Below, piece after piece: positions 28,217-37,200 of a DNA stretch of 64,000 nt. The stretch is from Bradyrhizobium aeschynomenes (GTDB taxonomy: Bacteria; Pseudomonadota; Alphaproteobacteria; Rhizobiales; Xanthobacteraceae), in assembly GCF_013178945.1 (NCBI RefSeq), contig NZ_JABFDM010000003.1:744001-808000 (forward strand), written 5' to 3'. The notes beneath the pieces were generated by a model that ran no database searches, was not told the origin of the DNA, and saw only the letters and a program-made list of their open reading frames with translations. Position 1 is the stretch's first letter, and each line of letters opens with the position of its first letter. The position numbers were made by a program, and so were the translations under genes.

Positions 28217-29113
28217 TCAGAAATCCTTGCCGATGCTGGTCTTGACCGCGAGGCCGCGCGAATTGTTGGTCAGGCCGTAGCCGACGCCGAAGCTGAACTC
28301 GAAACCTTTGAACCTGGTGTCGGCAACGGCGTAGAGCGTCTGCATCTGCTGATGCCACGGCAGGACGTGGCCGAGCGGTCCGAGGTTGGCGAAATGCTCG
28401 ATGCCGACGGTCCAGCGGTCGTTCAGGCGCTTGACGAAACGGATCGAGGGCTCGAAGGCCGAGCCGGCACCGACGACGCCGAAGGTCATGTTGGCATTGA
28501 AGATCAGCTGATAGTCGTTGGGCAGGTTGACGCCGACGATCGGCGTGATCATCTGCGCCACGCGCGGCGTCGCCTCCTGCACGAAGCGCGGCGCACCGGG
28601 TTGGCCGGCGCCGGCCTTGTTGGCAACCCACAGATCCGGCGTGAGCCCGCCCTGCGGCGCCAGGATCGTGCGCGAGACGAGACCGACGAACACCGTGCGT
28701 TCGAGCCGGTCGCCCTGGATGAAGGTCTGGCGGATCGTGACGCCGCCGGACTGGAATGAGTAGCCGGGCACGCCGTTGTCCATCACGTTGCCCAGCGCCA
28801 TCGGCACGTTGGCGCGCGCGAACGCATAAGGCGAGGTCAGGGCGATCTCGTACCATTCGGTCGGCGAGTAGCCGATCTCGGTCTCACCGGTGAGCGCGCG
28901 CTGCGGCACGCGCCGTCCGCCGTTCTGCTGCGGATTGAACGTCGTGAGATAGCCGAAGCGTTGCTCGACCTGAAAATGTCCGGGCGAGGCAGGATCGTTG
29001 CCCTGAATCTCCTCGGCCGCGGCGGCGAATGGCGACAGCAGGACGGCACAGGCGATGGCGCGGCAGACCCATCGTCCCGCCCGGCCTACCCTTGTCTGAT
29101 CCGTCGACGCCAT
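28217..29113 (-). CDS. Outer-membrane beta-barrel protein, unknown function
   Basis: A 298-residue protein. The signal peptide ends near FAAAAEE. The mature part is an alternating beta-strand pattern (FQVEQRFGYLTTF, EWYEIALTSPYAF, YQLIFNANMTFGV, FEFSFGVGYGLT) ending in Phe, typical of outer-membrane barrels. I do not assign a transport substrate. It is divergent from the lanM side of the locus and tandem with the small secreted protein at 27815. Confidence 0.7.
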   Translation of the reverse strand: MASTDQTRVGRAGRWVCRAIACAVLLSPFAAAAEEIQGNDPASPGHFQVEQRFGYLTTFNPQQNGGRRVPQRALTGETEIGYSPTEWYEIALTSPYAFARANVPMALGNVMDNGVPGYSFQSGGVTIRQTFIQGDRLERTVFVGLVSRTILAPQGGLTPDLWVANKAGAGQPGAPRFVQEATPRVAQMITPIVGVNLPNDYQLIFNANMTFGVVGAGSAFEPSIRFVKRLNDRWTVGIEHFANLGPLGHVLPWHQQMQTLYAVADTRFKGFEFSFGVGYGLTNNSRGLAVKTSIGKDF

Positions 29114-29444
29114 TGTCCCCGCACTCCCCTCGCTGACGAACTAACGAGTCGGCACGGCGAAAACATGCGGCGGTCCCGGCTGAAAGGTGACACAATCGGG
29201 AAACGATCAGTTGCGTATCGCCGCATTTTGTCGTCCGGTTGCAGGCGTCAGCGGCAATAGGGATGTTTTGGCAAGTCGATCGGGAGTTTTTGACCGATCG
29301 AATATGGCGCTGGAGTCGCGAGTGAATCTCAGCTCGGTGATGAATGTGGCGCGTTGCAAACACATTCAGGTCATAGAGCGATGGAAGACATGCATTGCAA
29401 CTCGCGTTGCTGATTGTCGGATCAGCCAGGGATCGGATACGCCC
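29114..29444. other. Divergent intergenic region, no gene recognised
   Basis: This 331-base stretch separates the barrel gene from the lanM side. It holds GATCGG..CCGATC at about 29278-29299, a weak inverted repeat around TTTTTGA. In-frame ATG codons for the next gene occur here, but the codons have poor coding character. Confidence 0.4.
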
Positions 29445-29888
29445 GTGATTCACGCTAACGATCAACGTCGTCGCACGTCCGCGCGGCCCGCCCGGCGGCT
29501 TGCTGTGGTGATCACCGTGACGCTGTTCGCCTTGATGAGCCTGTCTGAACCCGGTCTTGCGCGGGAGAAGCTGCTGCGCGAAGATCTCGAAGCCTGGTGG
29601 AGCCAGTTGCAGGCCAGGAAGGACGCGGCCAGGAAAACATGTACCGAGTCCACCGCGGCGGGCTGCGGCCGCCGTCAGACCGCGCGGTCTCGGAACGGTG
29701 GCGCAGAAGCGATGACTCAAGGGGACGCCTCTGCCCACACCACGCGGCACCTTCCCCGAACGAGCAGGCGCGAACGTGGCGTGACCGCCAATGCCCGGGC
29801 CGAGGCGCGAGACAACGCCGACAACTCGGACACGAGGCCCCGCCGCGATCGCCCCGGGAGATACTTCCTACACGGTCCCAGGTTCTAG
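29445..29888 (+). CDS. Possible small secreted protein upstream of lanM
   Basis: A 147-residue reading from GTG 29445: a basic N-terminus, a hydrophobic stretch (RRLAVVITVTLFALMSLSEP) and cleavage near GLARE, then LREDLEAWWSQLQARKDAARKTC and a second Cys, followed by an Arg/Asn-rich tail of low complexity. The first half has protein character; the tail may be read-through. The frame is open from 29187. It lies 182 bases before lanM on the same strand. Confidence 0.35.
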   Translation: MIHANDQRRRTSARPARRLAVVITVTLFALMSLSEPGLAREKLLREDLEAWWSQLQARKDAARKTCTESTAAGCGRRQTARSRNGGAEAMTQGDASAHTTRHLPRTSRRERGVTANARAEARDNADNSDTRPRRDRPGRYFLHGPRF

Positions 29889-30070
29889 TCCCGACACGGC
29901 AGCGGTATTTTCCCGCGCGCCGGCTTCTTGCACTTGCGAAAGAGCGGAACCTCGCCTAGTTCCATGGGGTGCATGTCGTGTCGCCGGAGAACCAGCGACG
30001 CTCGCATACGTTGTTACTGCACCCCTTCATCGCCGCCCCGACCGGACGGCGGAGACAAAGGATCAATTCG

Positions 30071-30466
30071 ATGAACTGGAAACTGATGACGACGGCCGCC
30101 GCGGTTGGCATGGCCGCGATCGTCGGCACCGCGACGGTGGCGGTCAGTGCGCCCGCTCCCTCCAAGCTGCTGACCTCGATCGATCCCGACAAGGACGGCA
30201 CCGCCGACATGAACGAGATCCGCGCGGCTGCTGGTGCGCTGTTCGACAAGCTCGACCGTGACCATGACGGCACGCTCGATGCCAAGGAGTTGCGCGGCCG
30301 CGTCTCGGCCAAGGACCTGAAGGCCGCTGATCCGGACAATGACGGCACGCTGACCAAGGACGAGTATCTCGCGCTGGTGGCCGGCCGCTTCAAGGCAGCC
30401 GACCCGGACAATGACGGCACGCTCGATTCGAAAGAGCTGAAGTCGGTGGCCAAGCTGCTGAAGTGA
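30071..30466 (+). CDS. lanM: Lanmodulin, periplasmic lanthanide-binding EF-hand protein
   Basis: A 131-residue protein with a signal peptide cleaved near AVSAPAP and four EF-hand loops. They are at 38-49 (DPDKDGTADMNE), 62-73 (DRDHDGTLDAKE), 87-98 (DPDNDGTLTKDE) and 111-122 (DPDNDGTLDSKE). Three have Pro at loop position 2 and adjacent loops are 12, 13 and 12 residues apart. Both features mark lanmodulin and separate it from calcium EF-hand proteins, where the gap is about 25. The linker GRVSAKDLKAADPDNDGT is very close to what I recall of the Methylobacterium protein. Departures are Arg at position 2 of loop 2 and Thr in place of Asp at position 9 of loop 3. An AAGGA lies 9 bases upstream. 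A response regulator gene converges on it. Confidence 0.93.
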   Translation: MNWKLMTTAAAVGMAAIVGTATVAVSAPAPSKLLTSIDPDKDGTADMNEIRAAAGALFDKLDRDHDGTLDAKELRGRVSAKDLKAADPDNDGTLTKDEYLALVAGRFKAADPDNDGTLDSKELKSVAKLLK

Positions 30467-30597
30467 GCGCGGGTTCCGCGCGAATTGCGACGACGGATGC
30501 CAAGGGCCTGCGAAGACGCGATCGTCGCGGGCCCTTCGACTTTCAGCGCATCCGCATCACTGCTCAGCGGATCTGGCGATCCGCGGCGGGCACGCGC

Positions 30598-31233
30598 TCA
30601 CAGGCCCGGGCGGGACATCTCGACGGCCAAGCGAACCAGGTCGGGCAGGCTGCGCGCGCCGAGCTTCTGCCGCAACCGGTAGGTCAGGTTGATGACCGTC
30701 TTGTAGCTGATCCCGAGATGATCGGCGATCGCCTGGTAGGATTTCGCCTCGGCCAGTAGCGCGAGCGCCTGACGCTCACGCGGCGTTAGCGACGTCGCCT
30801 CCGTTCCATCGGCCTCCTTGCGCAGCAGCGCGATGCGCATGGCCAGTTGCGGATCGAGATAGGTGCCGCCGGCCCGCACCTGCTCCAGCGCTTTCGGCAG
30901 CTCCTGCGGCGGTGCATCTTTCAGCAGGTAGCCGCTGGCGCCGGCCTCGATGGCGGAGCGGACGATGCGCGGATCGCCCAGCATGCTGAAGACCAGGATC
31001 CGGGGGCGGGGATCGTGGGATCGCATTCGCTCGATCAGGCCGATGCCGCCGAGGTCATCGCCCCGCAGGCGCAAATCGACGATGGCGACGTCGGGCGGAT
31101 CGCGGAGATAGGCCGCGTACGCGCTCTCGGCGTCATGCGCCGCGGTCAGCGCGCCGATCCCGGCCTCGTTCAGCAGCCAGCGGCAGGCCGTGATCACGAC
31201 CGGGTGGTCGTCGACGAGCAGAACGCGATACAT
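30598..31233 (-). CDS. NarL/LuxR-type response regulator
   Basis: A 211-residue two-component regulator. The receiver domain has the acidic pair Asp8-Asp9, the phosphorylation site Asp53 (VAIVDLRLRG) and YLLKDAP. The C-terminal LuxR helix-turn-helix spans about residues 148-205 (LTPRERQALALLAEAKSYQAIADHLGISYKTVINLTYRLRQKLG). No histidine kinase is adjacent, so it is an orphan within the window. It sits between lanM and the TonB-dependent receptor, divergent from the receptor. Confidence 0.9.
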   Translation of the reverse strand: MYRVLLVDDHPVVITACRWLLNEAGIGALTAAHDAESAYAAYLRDPPDVAIVDLRLRGDDLGGIGLIERMRSHDPRPRILVFSMLGDPRIVRSAIEAGASGYLLKDAPPQELPKALEQVRAGGTYLDPQLAMRIALLRKEADGTEATSLTPRERQALALLAEAKSYQAIADHLGISYKTVINLTYRLRQKLGARSLPDLVRLAVEMSRPGL

Positions 31234-31541
31234 CCGATGAAGGTCTCGCCCTTAGCGCCGGCTGCGCCGACGTCCATTATCATGCGAGTTCCCTTGCAAA
31301 CCAGAACCGAGTGCGACAATGCGGCCGAGCCGAGGAGTAAGCTTGGCGAAATCGTCGCGAGTTTCCGGATCCGGGAAAAATGTCCCTAAAGCGGGAAGAA
31401 TAATCCCCATTGCGGCAGTATTGGCCGCTGTTTACGAATGTTACCGTTCATATTCTGTTGGAATTGACTGGTTTCGGCACGTGTGAGGCTCAGGGGCGTG
31501 AGCTGTTGCCGGGATCGGTCGACAAGAAACTGGGGGACGTC
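31234..31541. other. Divergent regulatory region, regulator / TonB receptor
   Basis: This 308-base region is relatively AT-rich toward its right half. It must hold both the response-regulator and receptor promoters. A TCCGGATCCGGGA stretch near 31362 is partly self-complementary. I see no clear -35/-10 pair. Confidence 0.4.
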
Positions 31542-33917
31542 TTGACCAGACTCTCGGCGCTGAAGAGCGCTCTTCTCGCGACGTGCGCGTTGCTGCCTAC
31601 GGCTGCCTTCGCGCAGCAGACATTGGAGACCATCGAGGTGGTCGGCGTCTCGCCCGTCCAGGGCAGCGAAATGGCGAAGGACAAGATTCCGTCCAACGTG
31701 CAGACGATCACCGCGAGGGATCTCGACCGCACCCGGACCCCGTCGCTGCTCGACGGCATCCTGCAATCGGTGCCCGGCGTCTCGCTGAGCGACCAGACCG
31801 GCAACCCGTTCCAGCGCGACCTCGATTATCGTGGGCAGACTGCCTCGCCCGTGCTCGGCACGCCGCAGGGCATCGCCGTCTACCAGAACGGCACCCGCAT
31901 CAACGAGGCCTTCGGCGACATCGTCAACTGGGACCTGATCCCGGAGATGGCGATCGCGCGCATGACCCTGATGCCGAACAATCCGCTGTTCGGCCTCAAC
32001 GCCACCGGCGGCGCGATGTCCATCGAGATGAAGAACGGCTTCAACTACCAGGGCGCCGAGACCCAGCTGTTCGGCGGCTCGTTCGGCCGCATCCAGTCGG
32101 GCGCGCAATATGGCTGGAACAACGGCACCTACTCGGCCTATATCGCCGCCGAAGGTGCCTATGACCGCGGCTGGCGCGACTACTCGTCGGCCTCGCAGAT
32201 CCGGCGCATGTATGCCGATTTCGGCGCGCGTGGCGACACGACCGAATTCCACCTCTCCTTCACCGGCGCCGACAACAAGCTCGGCTCGGTGGCGGCCACT
32301 CCGATCGAGATGCTGAACCGGCGCTGGTCCAGCGTCTACACCTGGCCGCAGTCGCTGCATCTGCAGATGCAGATGGTGCAGGCGAGCATGAAGTGGACGC
32401 CGACCGACACGCTGTCGATCCAGGCCAACGGTTACTACCGCAACTATAAATCGAAGCGTATCGACGGCAACGGCTCCGAGGTGGAGGATGACAATGGCGA
32501 GTTCGTCCTAGAGGACGCCGCCGGCACGGCGTGGGGCATCAACCGCAACGGTCCGGTCGCCAATACGCTGGCCGCCGACGTGGCTCTCGGCCAGATCGAC
32601 CGCAACACCGTCAAGACCGCCAGCTATGGCGGCTCGCTGCAGGCGACCTCGACCACGCAGCTGTTCGGTCATGACAATCATTTCGTGGTCGGCGCCAGCG
32701 TCGATCACGGCAACACCAACTTCCAGGCCACCTCCGAGCTCGGCACCATCGACCAGAACCTGTTCGTCACCGGCCTCGGCGTCTACATCGATCAGCCGAA
32801 TGCTGGCCTCGCGCCGGTCAACCTGAATGCCAAGAACACCTATCTCGGCATCTATGCCACCAACACTTTCGACATCACCTCGCAACTGGCGCTGACGGCG
32901 GGCGGACGCTTCAACTGGGCCCAGATCAACCTGCGCGACCAGAGCGGTTTCGCGCCGCTTCTCAACAGCAACAACAATTTCCAGCGCTTCAATCCGGTCG
33001 TCGGCCTGACCTACAAGATCACGCCGAACATGACCGCTTACGCCGGCTACTCGGAGGCCAACCGCGCGCCGACGCCGCTCGAGCTCGGCTGCTCGGATCC
33101 GGCCAATCCCTGTCTGATCGACAACTTCCTGATCGCCGATCCGCCGCTCAAGCAGGTGGTGTCGCGCACCATCGAAGGCGGCCTGCGCGGCGAGATCTCC
33201 GGCGGCCGCTCGGCGATGGCCGCCGATCTGCCGGCCTATCGCAAGGCGCCGATCAAGGCGGTCTCCGTCGACGACGGCTGGCGGCTGCGCTGGGGCCTCA
33301 GCGTGTTCCGCACCGAGAATTCGGACGACATCATCAACGTCGTGGATCCGGCCAATCCCGTGCGCGGCTATTTCAAGAACGCCGGCACCACCCTGCGGCA
33401 GGGCGTCGAGGCCAAGGTCGATCTCGCCTGGAACCGGTGGACCGCCTATGCCAACTACACCTTCATCGACGCCACCTTCCGCAGCGCCTTCGACGTCAAC
33501 GACCCGTTCCTGGGCGTGCCCGTCGGCGTGGTCTCCGGCAACCACATCCCCGGCATTCCGGCGCATCGCCTGAAGCTCGGCGCCGAATATGCGGTGACCG
33601 ATGCCTGGAAGGTCGGTGCGAGCCTCAACTATGTCGGCAGCCAGTATCTGCTGCGCGACGAGACCAACGTCTATCCGAAGGTTCCGTCCTATTGGGTCGT
33701 GAATCTCAATACGTCCTATCAGGTGACGAAGAACGTCGAGGTGTTCGGGCTGGTGCAGAACCTGTTCAACCAGCGCTACTATTCGGCGGGTGCCGTGTTC
33801 GATGTCGCCGGCTTCAACACGGCCGGTGGCGGCAACGCATTCGCGTTCAACGATCCGCGCAGCATGGTGCCGGGCATGCCGCTGGCTGCCTATGCGGGCA
33901 TCCGGGCGAAGTTCTGA
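31542..33917 (+). CDS. TonB-dependent outer-membrane receptor, possible lanthanide receptor
   Basis: A 791-residue receptor. I chose the TTG at 31542 because GGGGGA lies 6 bases before it and a clean signal peptide follows (SALKSALLATCALLPTAAFA-QQ). A TonB box ETIEVVG is at residues 29-35. The plug domain runs to about residue 165 (KIPSNVQTITARDL, GILQSVPGVSLSDQTG, GIAVYQNGTRINEAFGD). A 22-strand barrel follows and ends in FNDPRSM..GIRAKF with terminal Phe. No siderophore-biosynthesis gene is near. Its neighbours are lanM, a regulator and exbBD-tonB. In Methylobacterium, as I recall, lanM lies beside the lanthanide receptor gene lutH, so that role is inferred here. An iron or other siderophore substrate is the alternative. 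Confidence 0.85.
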   Translation: MTRLSALKSALLATCALLPTAAFAQQTLETIEVVGVSPVQGSEMAKDKIPSNVQTITARDLDRTRTPSLLDGILQSVPGVSLSDQTGNPFQRDLDYRGQTASPVLGTPQGIAVYQNGTRINEAFGDIVNWDLIPEMAIARMTLMPNNPLFGLNATGGAMSIEMKNGFNYQGAETQLFGGSFGRIQSGAQYGWNNGTYSAYIAAEGAYDRGWRDYSSASQIRRMYADFGARGDTTEFHLSFTGADNKLGSVAATPIEMLNRRWSSVYTWPQSLHLQMQMVQASMKWTPTDTLSIQANGYYRNYKSKRIDGNGSEVEDDNGEFVLEDAAGTAWGINRNGPVANTLAADVALGQIDRNTVKTASYGGSLQATSTTQLFGHDNHFVVGASVDHGNTNFQATSELGTIDQNLFVTGLGVYIDQPNAGLAPVNLNAKNTYLGIYATNTFDITSQLALTAGGRFNWAQINLRDQSGFAPLLNSNNNFQRFNPVVGLTYKITPNMTAYAGYSEANRAPTPLELGCSDPANPCLIDNFLIADPPLKQVVSRTIEGGLRGEISGGRSAMAADLPAYRKAPIKAVSVDDGWRLRWGLSVFRTENSDDIINVVDPANPVRGYFKNAGTTLRQGVEAKVDLAWNRWTAYANYTFIDATFRSAFDVNDPFLGVPVGVVSGNHIPGIPAHRLKLGAEYAVTDAWKVGASLNYVGSQYLLRDETNVYPKVPSYWVVNLNTSYQVTKNVEVFGLVQNLFNQRYYSAGAVFDVAGFNTAGGGNAFAFNDPRSMVPGMPLAAYAGIRAKF

Positions 33918-33988
33918 GCGTTCGGAACGGACCGCCAATAGACGATCGGCGCATCTGCGCCATGCCACGGAAGCCCCCCGCCGTGGCA

Positions 33989-34024
33989 AGAGGGCCGGGA
34001 GAAATCCCGGCCCTCTTTGTTTTT
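33989..34024 (+). terminator. Strong Rho-independent terminator of the receptor gene
   Basis: AGAGGGCCGGGA-GAAA-TCCCGGCCCTCT, a 12-base perfect stem with a GAAA tetraloop, followed by TTGTTTTT. Confidence 0.92.
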
Positions 34025-34241
34025 GCGCATGCCTTCGGTGGACTGCATCTCTGACGCGAAATCGGCTGGTTGCAATATGATCTGTCGTCATTAGTTGTTT
34101 GTCGAAGTGATTACTAATAAGTCGGTTGGAAAATGTCCCTGGTATTTCGAGAAACTTTCGCCGCGCTGGCTCACGTCAATATTTCGATACAATTTGGAAC
34201 CAACAAGAAAGTGCATGTAATGCGTAAATTTGGGGCGTCAG

Positions 34242-37200
34242 GTGAAATCAAAGAGCAGAAAGCGCAGCGAAGCGGCTGCCGCAAGTTTCGTCTTGTTGTC
34301 GACATGGATGGTCGCGGGCGAAGCAAGGGCCGAGTGTACGACGCCCGGCCTGATGGTGACCTGCAGCGGGGCCATCACCTCCGCGGTCACGGTGTATGAC
34401 GCGGCCGCTGCAATGGCGCCGACGAACGGCAGCAATGCCTACACGCCGGCCAACCCGGCCTTTCCCGCCACTGGTTACAATCCGAATCCGCCGACGACCA
34501 CCATCACCCTGGATGCGACGGCGATCCGCAATCTCACCACCAGCAATCAGACCGGTCTTGCCAACCGCGGCATGATCGTGGCCAACTTCTCCAATGATGA
34601 AGATCCGGCGGTCAACAACGTCGTCATCAACAATGCGGGCTGGCTCGGACTCACCGTCACCCAGCTCAGCGCTGGACGGCTGCACGTCATCGTCGCCGAC
34701 AGCCAGGTCAACAGATTCACGGTCAACAACACCGGAACGCTCGCCGTCACCCAGAATTCGTTCGGCACCTTCAATGCGGCGAATCTGAACGTCTCGATCG
34801 GCACGACCGCGACGGGACGCTATGGCAGCACCAACCTGCCGATCATCTCGTCGCTGTTTTCGGACGACAACACCAACAGCTTCGTGGTCAACAACCGGGC
34901 CGGTGGCACGATCTCGGCAACGGGCAATTTCGCGGCGGCCTATTACGGCCGTGCCGACACGACGATTGCCAACTCGGGCACGATCGCCAACACCAGCTGG
35001 ACCGCGGCGAGCCGGTTCTACGATGGCCATTGGGCCATCGCGGCCTTCGCCGGCGCCGAGTTCGAGACCATTCCCGGCAGCAACCCTGACTCGCCGCTCT
35101 ACAAGTTCGACTCGAACGGAAACGTCACCGTCGCCGAAACCAAGGCGCTGACCCTGACCAACAACGCCAGCGGCGTCATCAAAGGCGATATTCTCGCGCT
35201 GGACACCAACCCGCTGACCACGGCCGCAGGTCTTGCCGCAGGCTCGACCTTCCCGCTGACGGGCAGCGGCTCGAACTCGGGCCCGCGTGACAGCGTCATC
35301 GCCAATGCCGGCCTGATCCAGGGCAACATCTATCTCGGCTCGGGCGAGCACGAGGTGACCAACAGCGGCACGATCTCGGGATCGATCTCGGTCGATCAGA
35401 GCGCCTCGCGCGGATCATTCGCCAAGGGGACGGCGGGTACGGTCGCCGGAACCTTCGCCAGCTCCGGCGCCGGGACCGACGCCAACGGCAACGCCTGTCC
35501 GGCCGCGGGCACCAACACCACCGATCCGCTGTGCGCCGCCACCACCAATGTCGCCGCCACCTTCTTCGGCGAGCGCGTCTTCAACCTGGTCAACACGGGC
35601 AAGCTCGGCGGCGACATCGTGATCAACGATCAGGATGACGCCACCAACACCATCCTGCTCAAGGGCACGGGCTTCAGCGGCAACGTCATCGCCCAGAATG
35701 GACTTGGCACGAACGCGCTGACGCTCGACGGCGTGACAAGTCTCGCCAGCGTCGTCAATTTCGGCATGCTCGATCTGATGAAGTCGCAGGTCACGGTCAA
35801 TGGTGTGGCCGGAGTCCAGCTGGTCGACGGTGCGGTGCTGAGGACGACGATCTTCGGACCCGGCGGCACCGCCGTCTCGCCCTCGGCGAAGCTCGGCAGT
35901 ATCACGGGTACGTTGACCTTTGCCGGCGCGGGCACGGTTGCCCCGACGCTACAGGGTATCGTGCGCAATGGCGATGTGTACCGGGTGGCGACCTCGGTGT
36001 CGGGGACGCCGCTCGACGTCGACTTCTCCAGCGCGCTCGTGGGATTCACCGCCGATACGGCCACGGGCGCTCTGCTGCTGAACGCAACGGTGCGGTCGCC
36101 GTCCACCATTGCCGGCATCTCGCCGAGCAGCCTCGCTGCGCTGAATGGCCTGTTCGGCTATGCCGGCAGCAATGCGCAGGTGCAGGCGCTGGGCGGCGCC
36201 GTCCAGAGCCTCGGCTCCGACCGCGAGCTGCGCAACGCCGGCGATCAACTCCGTCCGTTCGTGAACGGCGCGCAGGTCCAGGTGCCGCTCAGCACCGCAG
36301 CGCTGTTCCAGGGGCAGATCGACAATCGCCTCACGGCCGCAGCCGTGGGGCCGTCCGCCAATTCGCGCGTCGCCTCGGCCTTCGCGTCCGAGACCGATCC
36401 ATTGACGTCGATGCTGATGGCGTATGGCGCCACCAAGGCTCGTCCGGCTCTGAAGGCGCCGGCCATCGCGCCAGAGCCCGAGCGCAGCGTATGGGGAAGC
36501 CTGATCGGCACCAACGTGTCGCAGCACGACGTGGCCGGAGTCGCCGGCTATTCGGGCAACACCGGCGGTCTCGTCGCGGGCATCGATCAGCGGATCGACA
36601 GTGCGTTCCGCGTCGGCGCCGCGTTCGGTTACGCCACCAGCAGCATGGACGATCGAACCGCTGCAGGCGATGCGGTGGGGATGCAGCACTATCAGGGCAC
36701 GGTCTACGGCGCCTATGTCCAGCCGTCCTGGTACGTCAACGGCTCTGCCGGCCTCGCTCTGGTCGACTACACGACCACGCGCCGCATCAATTTCGCGGGC
36801 TTCACCGACGCCGCGTCGGGCAACCACAAGGGCTGGCTGAGCTTGGTGCGCGGCGAGTTCGGCGTTCCGGTCAAGCTCGGCGAGGCCGTGCTGACGCCGT
36901 TCGCAGGCGTGACCTACGCCCGTCTCGATCAGCAGGCCTATACGGAGACCAGCGCCGCCGGCGCAGCGCTGACGGTCGCCAAGCAGACCACCAATTCGGT
37001 GCGCTCCAATCTCGGCGTCCGCTCGACCGTGCCACTGCTGGTCACATCCACCTACGGCTTCGGACTGGAGACGCTGGCCGCCTGGCGGCACGAGTTCGGC
37101 AACACCGCCCAGAACGTGACGGCGAGCTTCGCCGGCGGCGGTGCGAGCTTCGTCGCCGCCGGTCCGTCGCCCGAACGCAACCTCGCCGAGCTCGGCGCCG

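Noticed and set aside
29979..29998. A 20-base exact match to 54439-54458 (TGTCGCCGGAGAACCAGCGA)
   Set aside because: Flanks are unrelated and one copy is in coding sequence. It is probably chance in GC-rich DNA and not a repeat family.
30071..30466. Calmodulin-like calcium EF-hand protein as an alternative to lanmodulin
   Set aside because: Adjacent loops are 12-13 residues apart instead of about 25, and Pro occupies position 2 in three loops. Both are lanmodulin features.
32508..34091. A minus-strand open frame of 527 codons
   Set aside because: Antisense to the TonB-dependent receptor and its terminator.
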